28,441 nt of DNA, taken from contig VIGQ01000279.1 in NCBI GenBank assembly GCA_009663005.1, positions 1 to 28,441 on the forward strand. Direction: 5' to 3'. The stretch is from Actinidia chinensis (taxonomy: Eukaryota > Streptophyta > Magnoliopsida > Ericales > Actinidiaceae). A model generated the notes under the pieces. The model saw nothing but the letters and a program-made list of their open reading frames with translations, was not told the DNA's origin and did not search any database. Positions 1-9,015 of this stretch are shown piece by piece. The translations under genes were made by a program, and so were the position numbers. The first letter of the stretch is position 1, and each line of letters opens with the position of its first letter.

Positions 1-661
1 AAATTCACAAATTTTTGCTACTGACATTTGGTGTCAACACGCAATTTTTTCAGTGGCGACACTAAAATTTTTTGAACATAAAAAAAAAAATAATATTTAA
101 ATTGGTTTTACTATTGATCATGATGATATTTTAATATAATTTTTGTTGTTTGCATTATTTTGATAATGTAACAATTGCGTATATGAAAAGGAAAGATGAA
201 ATTCGTGTGCGTCTACTTGGAATTTTGAGTCGATTTATGTTAATGGTATGATTATTGTTCAATAATAACTTATTATTATTGATGGTTTTGAAGCGTATAT
301 TACATGTTGTTACATTAAATTGTGAAAAATGGTATCAGGATTGTGTGTTAAAACTGGGAAAATTAAAGTTTACACTTGCTTGAGAAGTTAAGAAATGGTT
401 TGAGAATGCTCGTTAGGATAGGCCAAGTTTAGTACTTATGTACCGAAAGATGGCTTGGATAAGCAATTTAAAGTCCTAGATGACAACGATACGGAGGGAA
501 TGTCATATTCCATGGTGAAAGTCCTGAAAAGAAATTGACATAAGTCTTAGATGACAACCTAATGGAGGAAGGTCCATAGCCCACCACGGTGAAAGTCTAG
601 GAATTTGACTATAAAATCCTAGATGGCACGATAGGAGGGAATGTCATAGCCACGTGAAAGT
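1..661 (+). repeat. Partial 5' LTR of the Tekay-like element
   Basis: This stretch aligns base by base, with many small indels, to about 6024-6693. Shared landmarks are the CTGACATTTGGTGT block, TTTACTATTGA, ATAATGTAACAATTGC, a TTATTATTATTGA block and three copies of an AGTCCTAGATG repeat. Its left part lies outside the window. At about 661 the similarity to the downstream LTR stops and gag-like sequence starts, so the last part of the LTR (about 570 bp, judged from the other copy), the primer-binding site and the leader are missing. Confidence 0.8.
471..661 (+). repeat. Three tandem units of about 70 bp inside the LTR
   Basis: Units begin near 471, 542 and 614, each with the frame AGTCCTAGATG...GGAGGGAATGTCATA...GTGAAAGTC. 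The same three-unit array is present in the downstream LTR (units near 6494, 6562 and 6633), so it predates the insertion of this copy. The third unit here is cut by the deletion that joins the LTR to gag. Confidence 0.8.
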
Positions 662-664
662 AGG

Positions 665-1600
665 GCTACCCCACGACCTGAAAGCCTTATCTCAACTACG
701 TCCCCAACGTCAAGGAGAACCAGATCTTGTTGTTGCGTACGATTGGGCTTGAACAAGTCCACAAGAGCGTGGGTACAATCTTGTGACTGAGGAAGACTTG
801 AGGGTGTTGTTTGCATCCTATCATATTGTCAAGGGGATGCCTCCAATGGTAGAAGACAATGAAGGAAGTGGTACAAACATTGGGGGCCTTTCAAGAAGGC
901 TTTCCTGGATCAATATTTTACAGACAATGGCTAATAGGCGTTGAGAATGGAATTTATTAATTGGGCTCAAGGGAGTATGACTGTGGCTCAATATGAGGCC
1001 CAGTTTACTAGCTTTCCAAGGTTTTCAAAAGCGTTTGTATCGTTAGAAGAGGAGAAAAAATAGTTTATGCGGGGGGCTTAGGCCGTCCATAAGAATAGAT
1101 TGCGGGAATTTTATCAAGTTACTCGACTATGGTTAGCGCAGCGGCGGCCATCGAGGAACTTTGAACTGAGACTAGGAAGATTTAAAATCTAAGTCATATC
1201 TTTGAGGGGACTAACAACCAGTCTGAAGGGCGTTCTTTTAAGAAGCCAAAGAGTTCTGCTACACAACAGCGTACCCGCAAGGTCTTCACCCGCCATTTCT
1301 GTATTATCCATCTGGCCAAACATCTCGGGGCCGATTTATTTTGGTTGTCATCACCCGGGTCTCGTGTAGTAGACTGCCCCTAAAAGGTCAACACACAGCA
1401 GCATTCACAACATATGGGACAAAATCTCACATCCCGGCATAGAACAATATAGTCCAAGGTGGCGACCTACGTGCTTCATGTGGTCAGGTGGTTCTATAGT
1501 CAACAAATGCATGTAAAATGAGAACAGTCAGGGAGCTACAGGAATAGCAAACAACCTCTCATCAGTAGCGCCTCGAGGGCCCTCCAGTATTTACATCAGC
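665..1600 (+). pseudogene. gag: Tekay-like gag remnant (capsid and zinc knuckle)
   Basis: Gag packages the element RNA into cytoplasmic particles. Reading across frames from about 890 to 1170 gives a chromovirus capsid pattern: FKKAFLDQYF, then RMEFINWAQGSMTVAQYEAQ (about 944-1002) and RFSKAFVSLEEEK. This is the usual core in which a long basic helix is followed by EF..L.QG.MTV.EY. Around 1320-1385 a degraded CCHC-like zinc knuckle can be suspected (a C..P G...V.DCP pattern), but its cysteines are not all preserved. Stops and frameshifts occur every few dozen bases. The start codon is probably lost with the deletion at about 661. The part from 1400 to 1600 is a linker where I recognise nothing. 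Confidence 0.72.
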
Positions 1601-2230
1601 AACAGACTCATATCATTCCATGACTATAAGCGATAGCTTAGCAGGGTCAGATTTATGCATAACATCAGCATGGGTACCATCGGGATCGCTTGACACAGGA
1701 GCAGCAATTGGATACCTCTGTGTACGAGGTAACTTACTTAGTTTACTTCATGGCTCGTATTCTTCTCGACAAAGACGGCAGCATTACATTCATTCATCGC
1801 ATCATCTGTTTGCTTTAGCATTGGGGTTAGAGATTGAGGTGTTAGATTCGTACTTATGTTAGACACCCTAGTTGGGGTAGATCGACTTTAAAGAGAGTTT
1901 GTAGATCATGTTGAGGTTGAGTCCGCTGATCGTGCGTTTTCGTGTTCGATTTTAATTGTATTAGACATGACTTTCGTTTGACGTATCATGGGTATGGAGT
2001 TGATTGAATCATCGACCGGCCATGATAGACTAGTCCAACATCGAGTTCTCTTTGTACAACACCTGAGAGAGATCGTTTTTCATTGTGAGAGATCAAGGTT
2101 GTTGTTTTGTCCTTCGTCTCTGATGTGCGTAGACAAGGGGAGTTAATGTGCTTTTCTCAGCATGCTTTGTCGATGAGGGGTAGCATACTTAGTGTGGGGC
2201 CTTGCCATCGTCATGGGCGAGGTCCCGATC
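1600..2230 (+). pseudogene. Tekay-like aspartic protease remnant
   Basis: The protease cleaves the Gag-Pol polyprotein. The region just before RT carries the layout of chromovirus proteases: a hydrophobic strand leading to the active-site loop near 1755-1780, then an ALGLEIEVLDSYLCVDT block (about 1815-1865) and an ILIVLDMTFV...IMGMELI block (about 1950-2005), which corresponds to the family segment usually ending in ILGMDWL. The catalytic loop, normally D-T/S-G, reads L-D-K-D-G-S here, so the Thr/Ser between Asp and Gly is disrupted and the enzyme would be inactive even without the frameshifts. One 80-codon frame (1620-1862) covers the first half; its ATG is fortuitous. Confidence 0.68.
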
Positions 2231-3070
2231 TTCTCTGTTAAATTTGACAAGTTACCCCCCCGCATCGGGAGCTTTGAGTTCTCCATTGATCTTATACCGA
2301 GCATGTGCCCATCTCAGTACAACCGTCTTGTTTTTTTTCAACTGGCGGAGTTTTCAAGTTGAATGTCAAATTTAAAGATTTGTTGGTAAAGGCTTTATCC
2401 GACCTAGCGCATCACCATGGGACTTCAGCGTTGTTTTCTAGAAGAATTAGGGCTCGCTTAGAATGGTGTAGATAATCGATGATGATTCGTTTACGATAAA
2501 AACAATATCCACTTCCGAGGATCGACGACTTATTTGACCAATTGGAAAGGTTTCAGCTATTTCTCAAAATCGACTTAAGATCAGGTTTCATCAATTGCGG
2601 AGCAAGAGGGAGAATTGCGAAGACGTCTTTTTCGCTCACAATACGGGAATTATGAGCTCTTGTGATGCCCCCAAATTTGGTCCTTATGAACGCAACCAGC
2701 AGCTTTCATGGATTTAATAAATCGTATCTTCATCCAATCTTGATGACCGTTTCGTGGGTTTCGATGGTTCGTGGACGACCTCTTTGAGCTACTCGCCATC
2801 AGTGGATCACATGATGGCTTTAAGGATAGTGTTTGGGCAAGAGCTCCATTGCGAGAGCACCATTTGTACGCCTAGTTTAGCAAGTGCAAATTTGGCTACC
2901 TGAGGTGAGTTCTTAGGGTCACGTTGTATTGGGAAGTGTAGTTAGCTGTTGGATTTCATCAAAGTTGAGGCAGTGATGAATTGGGAACGACCGAAGACTG
3001 TAGTTGAAATTCGTAGTTTCTTCCTTCTTGGTTTAGCTGGTTTACTACTGACATTTGTAAGAGGACTTTT
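2230..3070 (+). pseudogene. Tekay-like reverse transcriptase remnant
   Basis: The enzyme would copy element RNA into cDNA. Across frames one sees, in family order: FSIDLIP near 2278-2298; a degraded P-M-CP-SQY segment; LLVKALSDL near 2380; SPWDFS near 2408; [21 protein letters not shown] (2475-2545); [13 protein letters not shown] near 2560-2600; an ELL-VMPPNLVLMNATSSFHG-like segment near 2650-2715; then the connection motif YLRxxxxxRL near 2900 and VEAVMNWERPKTVVEIRSF (2963-3020), followed by LG-LAGL. The polymerase active site, normally F-x-D-D-I-L, should fall near 2755-2775 and is not readable in one frame. The closely packed frameshifts leave no usable product. Confidence 0.82.
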
Positions 3071-3570
3071 CATGATTAGGCGGCACCAATGACTCGAGCT
3101 TACAGAAGGGAATTCCATTTTGTTTTGAATTAGCGTTCAACATTTCTTTTCAAGAACTGAAGACGAGATTGAACTTCAACACCAATTCTGGTTATACATG
3201 AGCGAGGTTGGGGTAAAACCGTGTACTACGATACTTCACGTGTGGTGTGTGGTTTGCGTGTTGATGCAGTTGGGTAAGTGATTGCTATAGTTTTCTCGTC
3301 ATTTGAAGACGTCAAACAAAATATTTGGACTCATTACTTGGAACTTCGGCCATTATTTTTGATTTAAAGTTAAAGACATTCTTGTACGGAGAGCGGTTTG
3401 AAGTGTTTCAGACCACAAGACGTGAGTACTTGTCACGGCAGAAAACTACTTGAACTTACGGCATTGGCATTGGAATGTTAACATGGCAAGACATGACTTC
3501 AATTTACAATATCATCCCGGAAAGGCCACATTGTGGCCAATGCACTTGGGTGTTTTGGCGAGCATTCCAT
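3070..3570 (+). pseudogene. Tekay-like RNase H remnant
   Basis: RNase H removes the RNA strand during reverse transcription. Recognisable pieces are LEL-PLFLI-KLKTFLYGERFEVFQTTR (about 3338-3422), which corresponds to the family segment ending in YG..F.V.SDHK.L, and FNLQYHPGKA (about 3499-3530), the conserved last strand before the ADALS motif. That motif is partly visible as ALGVLAS near 3541-3563. The N-terminal catalytic aspartate block should lie near 3190-3260 and is too scrambled to read with certainty. Confidence 0.75.
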
Positions 3571-3835
3571 CCACTATTGGCGAGGCTTTAGGATATCGGT
3601 GAGTATGATTTACTTCTCGGTCAAGACAAATGAGTTTGCTTCGGTGTTCACGTTGGCTGTAGAACCATCTATCTTAGTAGGGTCATTGAGTCACAGCAGC
3701 AAGAATGTGGAGGCCAAGATAATTTGCGATCATATCGCTAGAGGTGTAAGGACCAACAACAATTTGGGTTTTACATTCATCACGGGGTTTAGTATAAGTC
3801 AATGTTCGTACCTTTGTCTATAGAATTTACGTTCT
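3570..3835 (+). pseudogene. Linker between RNase H and integrase, Tekay-like pol
   Basis: This is part of the same pol remnant. A 96-codon frame (3533-3823) spans it but starts inside the RNase H tail. The end reads GFSISQCSYLCL; the expected family pattern there is a short strand ending in R-LCVP before the integrase zinc finger, so LCL fits loosely. No independent gene is visible. Confidence 0.5.
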
Positions 3836-4640
3836 TCGTGAGTTTCATTATTAACGACGTGCAGTTCTCCTAGAAGGCCAAAGATGTACCATGATTTGGT
3901 CACCAGTTTTTGGTGGAGGTGAATGAAAAAGTCCGTTGCCCTGTTTCATTTTCGAGGTGTTTGGACTTGTCAGCCAGGGAAAGCCGAATACCTAAAGCTA
4001 GTAGTTTTTGGGCTACAACCATTGCCAGTACAGAGTGGAAATTTGACACATCCCTATGGACTTTTGTTACGGTTTGCTAGATCCATGACCGGCATGACGC
4101 CAGTTTTGGTCATAGTGGATCCGTTTGACAAAATCCGCACATTTTCTTCTTATTCGTTTAGCAAATTCGCAGAGGATCTTGGTGTTCTTTCTTTTCGTGA
4201 AATCGTGAGACTTCATGGGTCCATATTTATCATTTCGGATGCGAATCCGCATTTACATCGCTCTTTTAGAAGGGGATGCATCCGCACTAGGATCGGATTT
4301 GAGACTTTTCTCACGACATTTCCATCCTCAGCATTGGACGGGCAGTCTGATCGTACTATTCAAATTTTGGAAGACATTTTTTGAGCATCGTACTTGATTT
4401 TGGAAGGATTCCTCTATAGTTGGTAGAGTTTATGTACAACAATGTTTCAGGCAGCATCTGTAATGGCACTTTTGAGGCATTATACGGCAGACCATGTATC
4501 ACCCATGTGTTGGACGATGTTGGAGAATGCAACGCTTTCAAGTCCGAATGGTGTCGTGATACTACCGATAAGGTATCGATTTGATTGGAAACATTTACTC
4601 ACGGCGCATAGTCCATCAAAAGAGTTACGCCGATCGGAGG
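3835..4640 (+). pseudogene. Tekay-like integrase remnant, catalytic Glu replaced
   Basis: Integrase would insert the cDNA into chromosomes. This is the best preserved domain and includes the longest open frame of the window (153 codons, 3923-4384). Visible in order: TKMYHDL-FWWR-MKKSVA (3880-3940, the HHCC finger region), LQPLPV near 4013, VLVIVDPFDK (first catalytic Asp region, about 4100-4130), REIVRLHG (4195-4220), IISDANPH (second Asp, about 4228-4251), DGQSDRTIQILED (4336-4375), FQAASVMALL and ALYGRPC (4443-4500) and RRIVHQKSYADRRK (4596-4640). The third catalytic residue, normally Glu in GQSERT, is Asp here. The HHCC finger is incomplete. Confidence 0.88.
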
Positions 4641-5105
4641 AAATGTCATAGGGAATTTGTTCATGGGATCATGTATTCTGAGGGTTTTTACCTAAGGGGG
4701 TTTTTGATGCACTTTGGGCATAGTGGCAACTATCACCAAGGTTCATTGGACCGTTTTGAGATTCTTGATTGTATTGGGCCTTTGCATAAATCCGTCTTAC
4801 TTTGGGGGGCCACCGAGGTTGGCCAATGTGCACATGTGTTTCATGTTTTGCATGTTGTGGATGTATGAGCCTATGCCTTCACATGTTTTTAGATAGGGAG
4901 ATATAGAAGTCACGAGATTTCCCATATGAGGGCGACCGCTTCGGTGTTGGACACGAGGGACCAAGTTTTGAGAGGAAGACTATTCCCATGGTGAAAGTTT
5001 ATATGGCTCATCATGGCATAGAGGAAGCTACGTGGAGCGCGAGTCATAGGTTCTCGAAAGTCTCCAATCTTTTTGATCATTGATACGTTTATTTAATTTC
5101 GAGAA
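4640..5105 (+). pseudogene. Integrase C-terminal tail with chromodomain-like end
   Basis: The segment reads through FLRGFLMHFGHSGNYHQG...IGPFEILDCIG (about 4695-4785) and LANVHMCFMFCMLWMYEPMP (about 4816-4876), the chromovirus GPY/F-type module that precedes the chromodomain. It ends with a frame-hopping tail containing EEATWERE near 5018-5043. The E..TWE ending is characteristic of the integrase-fused chromodomain, which in intact relatives guides insertion to heterochromatin. At least five frame changes and one in-frame stop near 4894 separate these pieces. Confidence 0.75.
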
Positions 5106-5178
5106 CGAATTTCTTTAATAATGAGGTTGTAAGTCTCAATTTTTTTTTCTTTTTTATTAAACGTAATTAGATGCCACG
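5105..5178 (+). other. Untranslated 3' segment before the LTR
   Basis: This is a short T-rich stretch after the chromodomain remnant, where a polypurine tract would be expected just before the 3' LTR. No clear purine tract survives; the immediate LTR flank reads GCCACG. Confidence 0.4.
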
Positions 5179-5199
5179 TGTGATGTCCATACATATATG

Positions 5200-5245
5200 T
5201 TATATATATATATATATATTATATATATATATAAAAAAAAAAAAA
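5200..5245. repeat. TA microsatellite plus A run
   Basis: Alternating TA from about 5200 to 5233 is followed by about a dozen A residues. It lies directly inside the proposed start of the 3' LTR and can form cruciform or slipped structures. Confidence 0.9.
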
Positions 5246-5899
5246 TTTATGTCATATAAGTTAATCCATCTTAGAAAATAAAGTTGAAATTTTCATTTGG
5301 CTTTGAAGGTAATGGTATAGAGTGGGCAAACTAATTGGACCCATTTTAAATTTAATTTGGGTTTGTGCTTTGGGCCAAACTAAGCTAAGGCACAAGGAGG
5401 AGGGCATTAGGTCATTTTCTCTTTTGACGTAAATACAATTAATATCGCATTTATTTTTTTGGTCTTTCTTCTTCTCGCTCTAGGCTTTGATGCCCAAGAT
5501 GTTTTTGTCATTTATGAGCATAGATCTAGTGAGTTTTAGAGTGAAACTTTGATAGGGTCCCTTTGATAATACATCTACTCGATCGAGGGCTTATACGCGT
5601 TAAGCCAAGAATATTTAGACTTCAGAGCACATCGAGATTTCAAGCCTCACCATTGTTTGGGCTTTGCATTGCTTGGATTTGAGGTATAGGGTTTTTTCCT
5701 TGTGTGGTTTTACTTTGAATTTATTATTATGGCTTATATAAAGTCTATTTGGGTAATTTTTGGGTATGAACCCTAAATAATAAACTTGGTTTATATTGAA
5801 AATGGAAGGCTTAAATTTGGGTCACTGATGGTTGGTGTCTACACCTAGGTTTTTACGTGTCTACAACCCTTGAAAGGCGAATTGTAAAAAATTTTACAC

Positions 5900-6085
5900 G
5901 ACATTTGGTGTCTCCCTGAAGGTGTCGACACCATGGTCCGACACCTTGAATAGAAAATTGACGTTTTGGCTACTGACATTTGGTGGTGTGTCGACACCAG
6001 TGTCGACACCTTGAACAAGAAATTCGAAATTTTATACCACTGACATTTGGTGTTGACACTAAATTTTCAGGTGTCGACACCCTAA
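5900..6085 (+). repeat. Three units with the palindrome GTGTCGACAC
   Basis: Units start with GACATTTGGTG at 5900, 5975 and 6042. Each carries one or two copies of the self-complementary decamer GTGTCGACAC or near-matches, followed by a TTGAA block. The other LTR shows the same unit type at position 23, cut by the window edge. The palindrome contains GTCGAC with a central CpG. Confidence 0.85.
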
Positions 6086-6493
6086 AATTTTTTGAATCAA
6101 GTAAAAAAAAATTCAATTGTTTTACTATTGAACATGGTGTATTTTTATATTTTGTTGTTGGCATATTTTTGATAAATGTAACAATTGCTTATGTGGAAAG
6201 TAACGAAAGATTTGTGTGCGTGTACTTGAAATTTTGAGTTGCAGATTTATTTATGGTTATGAGTATTGTTTCAATAACAACAGCTTATTATTATTGAGGT
6301 TTTGAAATGCGTATATTACTGTTGTTGCATTTAAATTTTGATAATGTAACATGATGTTGTGGTTGAACTTGTGGAAAAATGTAAAATTTAACTTGGCGTG
6401 GGAAGTTAAAAATAGTTTGAGAATGACTTTCGCTAGATATGCCAATTTAGTATCATTAGTGTCCGGATATATGGTTTGGATTAAGCCGAAGTT

Positions 6494-6700
6494 AAAGTCC
6501 TAGATGGCAAACACGTACATAGAGAATGTCATATCCCACTGTGAAAGTCCGGCAGTTACAGTAAGTTCTAGAGTTAAACGGATGGAGGGAATTCAAGCCT
6601 ACGGTGATAAGTCTGGAAGTTTGACAATATGAAAGTCCTAGTGGCAGTTATGATACGGAGGGAATGTCATAGCCGCACGGTGAAAACCCGGAAGTTGAGA
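6494..6700 (+). repeat. Three tandem units of about 70 bp, second LTR copy
   Basis: Units begin near 6494, 6562 and 6633 and correspond one to one to the array at 471-661 in the upstream LTR. The third unit is complete here and continues into LTR sequence that the upstream copy has lost. Confidence 0.8.
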
Positions 6701-7289
6701 CGGATGTTGTCTCAAGTGCTTAGAGGTATAATGAGGTTGTTTAGATATGCCTAGGAGCGTCATTCAAAGGAATATGAGTATTACTTTTTGGTGAAACAGT
6801 AGGAATGGGTAAAAACTGAATGATTTGTGAAATCACTGGATGAAAGTATTTTTGGTGTGAATGAAAGCCTAGTATTTTGCTCATATATTTTTATCATCTA
6901 ATTATGTATCATTATGGTTTTGCTTGAGATTTCAAGTCCATTGTTAAAATCCCCTTTCAAGGTAACTCACCTTTACTATAAATGATTTTAGGTACTCGGG
7001 AGTGTTATCCCTAATTTGTGAGACACGTGGTTATCCTTAGTGGTAATTTTTATTTTTGGATAAACATGTTAATGGATATTTTGAAATTGGTAATTATTCC
7101 TTTAGAGCCCTGTGTGGGCATTGGTCCATGGGATATCACTTGTTGTATTTGATAACATGGAGAGCATGGTCTCACGTGAGGGATTAGTTTTCGGGTACTC
7201 TAATGTAATGACTGTATATATTATGTTATTTAGTTTGACTTTTGTCGTATTTGAGTAGTTTTCTTACCTGGGCGGTGGGCGGCGTCTTG

Positions 7290-8830
7290 ATTTGACTGGG
7301 GTTGGACCAACTCTCCTATGGATTTCTGGTATATCCCTCTACAGAGGTCTGTTTTCACCATACCCTTACCTCCTTTTGACGAGTCACCTGCAAGGCGATC
7401 AGGCAACTAACTCTCTCAAATCCTTCTCTTGACTAATTAGGCTATCTGCACATTTTTCAACTGGAAAACTCTTCCAGTGTTATGGTCGTGCTCCTCGGTG
7501 GAACTCATAATACTTTTTTTGTTTCTCTTCTGGGGTCAGTTTTGAATTTTTCCAGGCCACTTACTGACCTCGTCGTATTAATCGTAGTAAGCCCCAACCT
7601 GGCTATGGGAGCATTGAGAGATGGCAATACTAGGTTGGGTCCGGCATGGTGGTGTATGTGGATGTCGGCCATTATCTCGATCTGACCTATTTTTTTACTT
7701 TCACTCGGTAATCAGCTCGGCTGAAATCAGGATCCTTTCTTTTATAATCCTCCTTTCCAAATCCCCTCCTTTAGCTTTCGCTCCCTCTTGCGCTGGCTTC
7801 AGCCAATTTCTTTTGGCAGGCGATATACTATCGGCTTTACTCTGGAGTGCAGACTAGGTTTCAGGCTGTGGACCCGGATAGTGCCCCGCCTCCCTCGTGT
7901 GTGTGTAGTTTAAGCAAAGAGCGGACCTGGGCGAAGGCCCTCCATCGTCGCCATAACCACCACTTTTGTCACTGGTGTCCTCTACCTCTAGTATGACTTA
8001 GTTGAACTGCTTGACATCGTCCTTCAAGCTCTCCCATCCGTCGGTGGACCGTGAATGGTGGAAGGCAATTCTTTCTGCCTGACCTTTAGCTGATGAAATT
8101 AGTATAAGAGTCTTCTCAGGTCGTCCAAAACGGTTCAATGGTCTATGGAGACATTTTCAGAACCATGGCCCCTCACTGGTCCTTTCAAAGTAAAGGAGAA
8201 AAGCCTTGCCACATCACCTCATCTGAGTACCCCTAAAAGAGTCATTAAGGGGTTTCTTATACAGGTCTAGGTTGTTCCATTGGTCGTGTTCCTGTCATAT
8301 ACTCCGAGCTAAGTGGGTAATTTAAACTTGGAAGAAAATTTTGGTTTCATCACCCTCTCGGTGAACGGAGGCTCGGTCAGTCGTATTCGGGCGTCCACAT
8401 ATGAAAGCGTTTGTATGGTGTTGATTTGCGTCATACGAGCATCCAGGTCCCGATCTGCTGAGTAGGATCTACCTCAGTATATTGGCTCCCGATTTTCCCT
8501 GCGAGGTGACCGTCCTCTTCTCTAATCGCTTCATCTCCTACTTCATGAGGTCCGCTAGATGACTCGAATGCCTGATGAAACAGGGCATTTTTCTCGCCTA
8601 GACCGTATGATGGGTGATCGGCGTTGTCGATTTTGGCCCTACCAGTGCTTTGACGACTTTGGGATTCATGGTACTCCTGATCGGCAAGAACGGCTGAGAA
8701 CCGTTCAATATTTCATTTGTGCGGATAGGTGCCGATAGACGGTGGTCGGGATTGCTTCGTGGCGCTTGTGTGTATCAGGCGGGCGCGTTACGGGTTGTTA
8801 TTCTAATTTGTGATTTGGATCTACTAGGCA
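7290..8830 (-). pseudogene. gag: Tat/Ogre-like gag remnant
   Basis: Gag would form the element's particle. On the minus strand, pieces follow the order of the Tat-type capsid: PPFTERVM near 8370-8345, a SKFKLP-Y-G block, a DEVM then F-FTLKGPVR segment (about 8225-8165), an IE-F-DLRR block near 8140-8110, QAERIAFHHS near 8085-8050, then SLKDDVKQFN near 8030-8000 (the family's SL..YV.RFN). Further on, YYEFHRG near 7515-7490 followed by a T.EEFSS segment matches the zinc-finger region whose family pattern is FC.FH...GH.T..C..L. It is frameshifted throughout, and the spacer 7560-7950 is poorly readable. Plus-strand frames here, such as 7482-7685, are shadows. Confidence 0.72.
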
Positions 8831-8985
8831 AAATTCCCATGCATTCACAGGTGGAGACCTCTCTAGATCTGGAACTGGCTATTTCCTTCATGCCATAAAT
8901 GAGCTCGGTTAACAAAACGGCTGATGGGGAAGGAGGCAAAATGGGAATGACGGTTGAGCAGGTGCATAGAAATTGGAGAACATTC
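8830..8985 (-). other. Leader between Tat-like PBS and gag
   Basis: This is the region between the primer-binding site and recognisable gag. It holds a 76-codon minus-strand frame (8775-9005) that begins inside the PBS, so that frame is not a gene. It may include the true gag start, which cannot be fixed. Confidence 0.4.
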
Positions 8986-9006
8986 CATCTCACAGATGGT
9001 GCCAAA
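8985..9006 (-). promoter_or_regulatory. Primer-binding site of the Tat-like element
   Basis: The minus strand reads TTTGGCACCATCTGTGAG directly inside the LTR end. Tat/Athila elements typically have a TGGCGCC-type site complementary to a tRNA 3' end, usually assigned to tRNA-Asp. The two differences seen here (CG to CA changes) are what deamination of methylated CpG would produce. It marks this LTR as the 5' one and fixes the element's orientation. Confidence 0.65.
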
Positions 9007-9015
9007 CCAAAATAT

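Larger units (their letters stand above)
1..7264 (+). mobile_element. Decayed Ty3/gypsy chromovirus, Tekay/Del-like, nearly full length
   Basis: Sequence from 1 to about 660 recurs at about 6020-6700, giving a pair of direct LTRs around an internal region of about 4.5 kb. The internal order is gag, protease, reverse transcriptase, RNase H, integrase, chromodomain-like tail, which is the Ty3/gypsy order. The C-terminal motifs (a VHMCFMFCML-like block, then YEPMPSHV, and a tail ending EEATWERE when read across frames) are those of plant chromoviruses of the Tekay/Del type. All domains are broken by many small indels, so the copy is dead. The left edge is cut by the window. The right edge at about 7264 is inferred from a change in base composition and from Tat-like gag beginning there, so it may be off by tens of bases. 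Confidence 0.85.
5179..7264 (+). repeat. 3' LTR of the Tekay-like element, about 2.1 kb
   Basis: The start is placed at TGTGATGTCC (5179), a TG-initiated LTR-type beginning just after pol. The block about 6024-6693 matches the start of the window. It contains a TA microsatellite with an A run (5200-5245), three CpG-palindrome units (5900-6085) and a three-unit 70 bp array (6494-6700). The first 840 bp and last 570 bp have no second copy in this window, so their membership of the LTR rests on position. The end is uncertain: no clear CA terminus or target duplication was found near 7250. Confidence 0.65.

Noticed and set aside
5980..6237. 85-codon plus-strand open frame
   Set aside because: It lies within the Tekay 3' LTR and translates the palindrome units; the matching upstream LTR breaks the frame.
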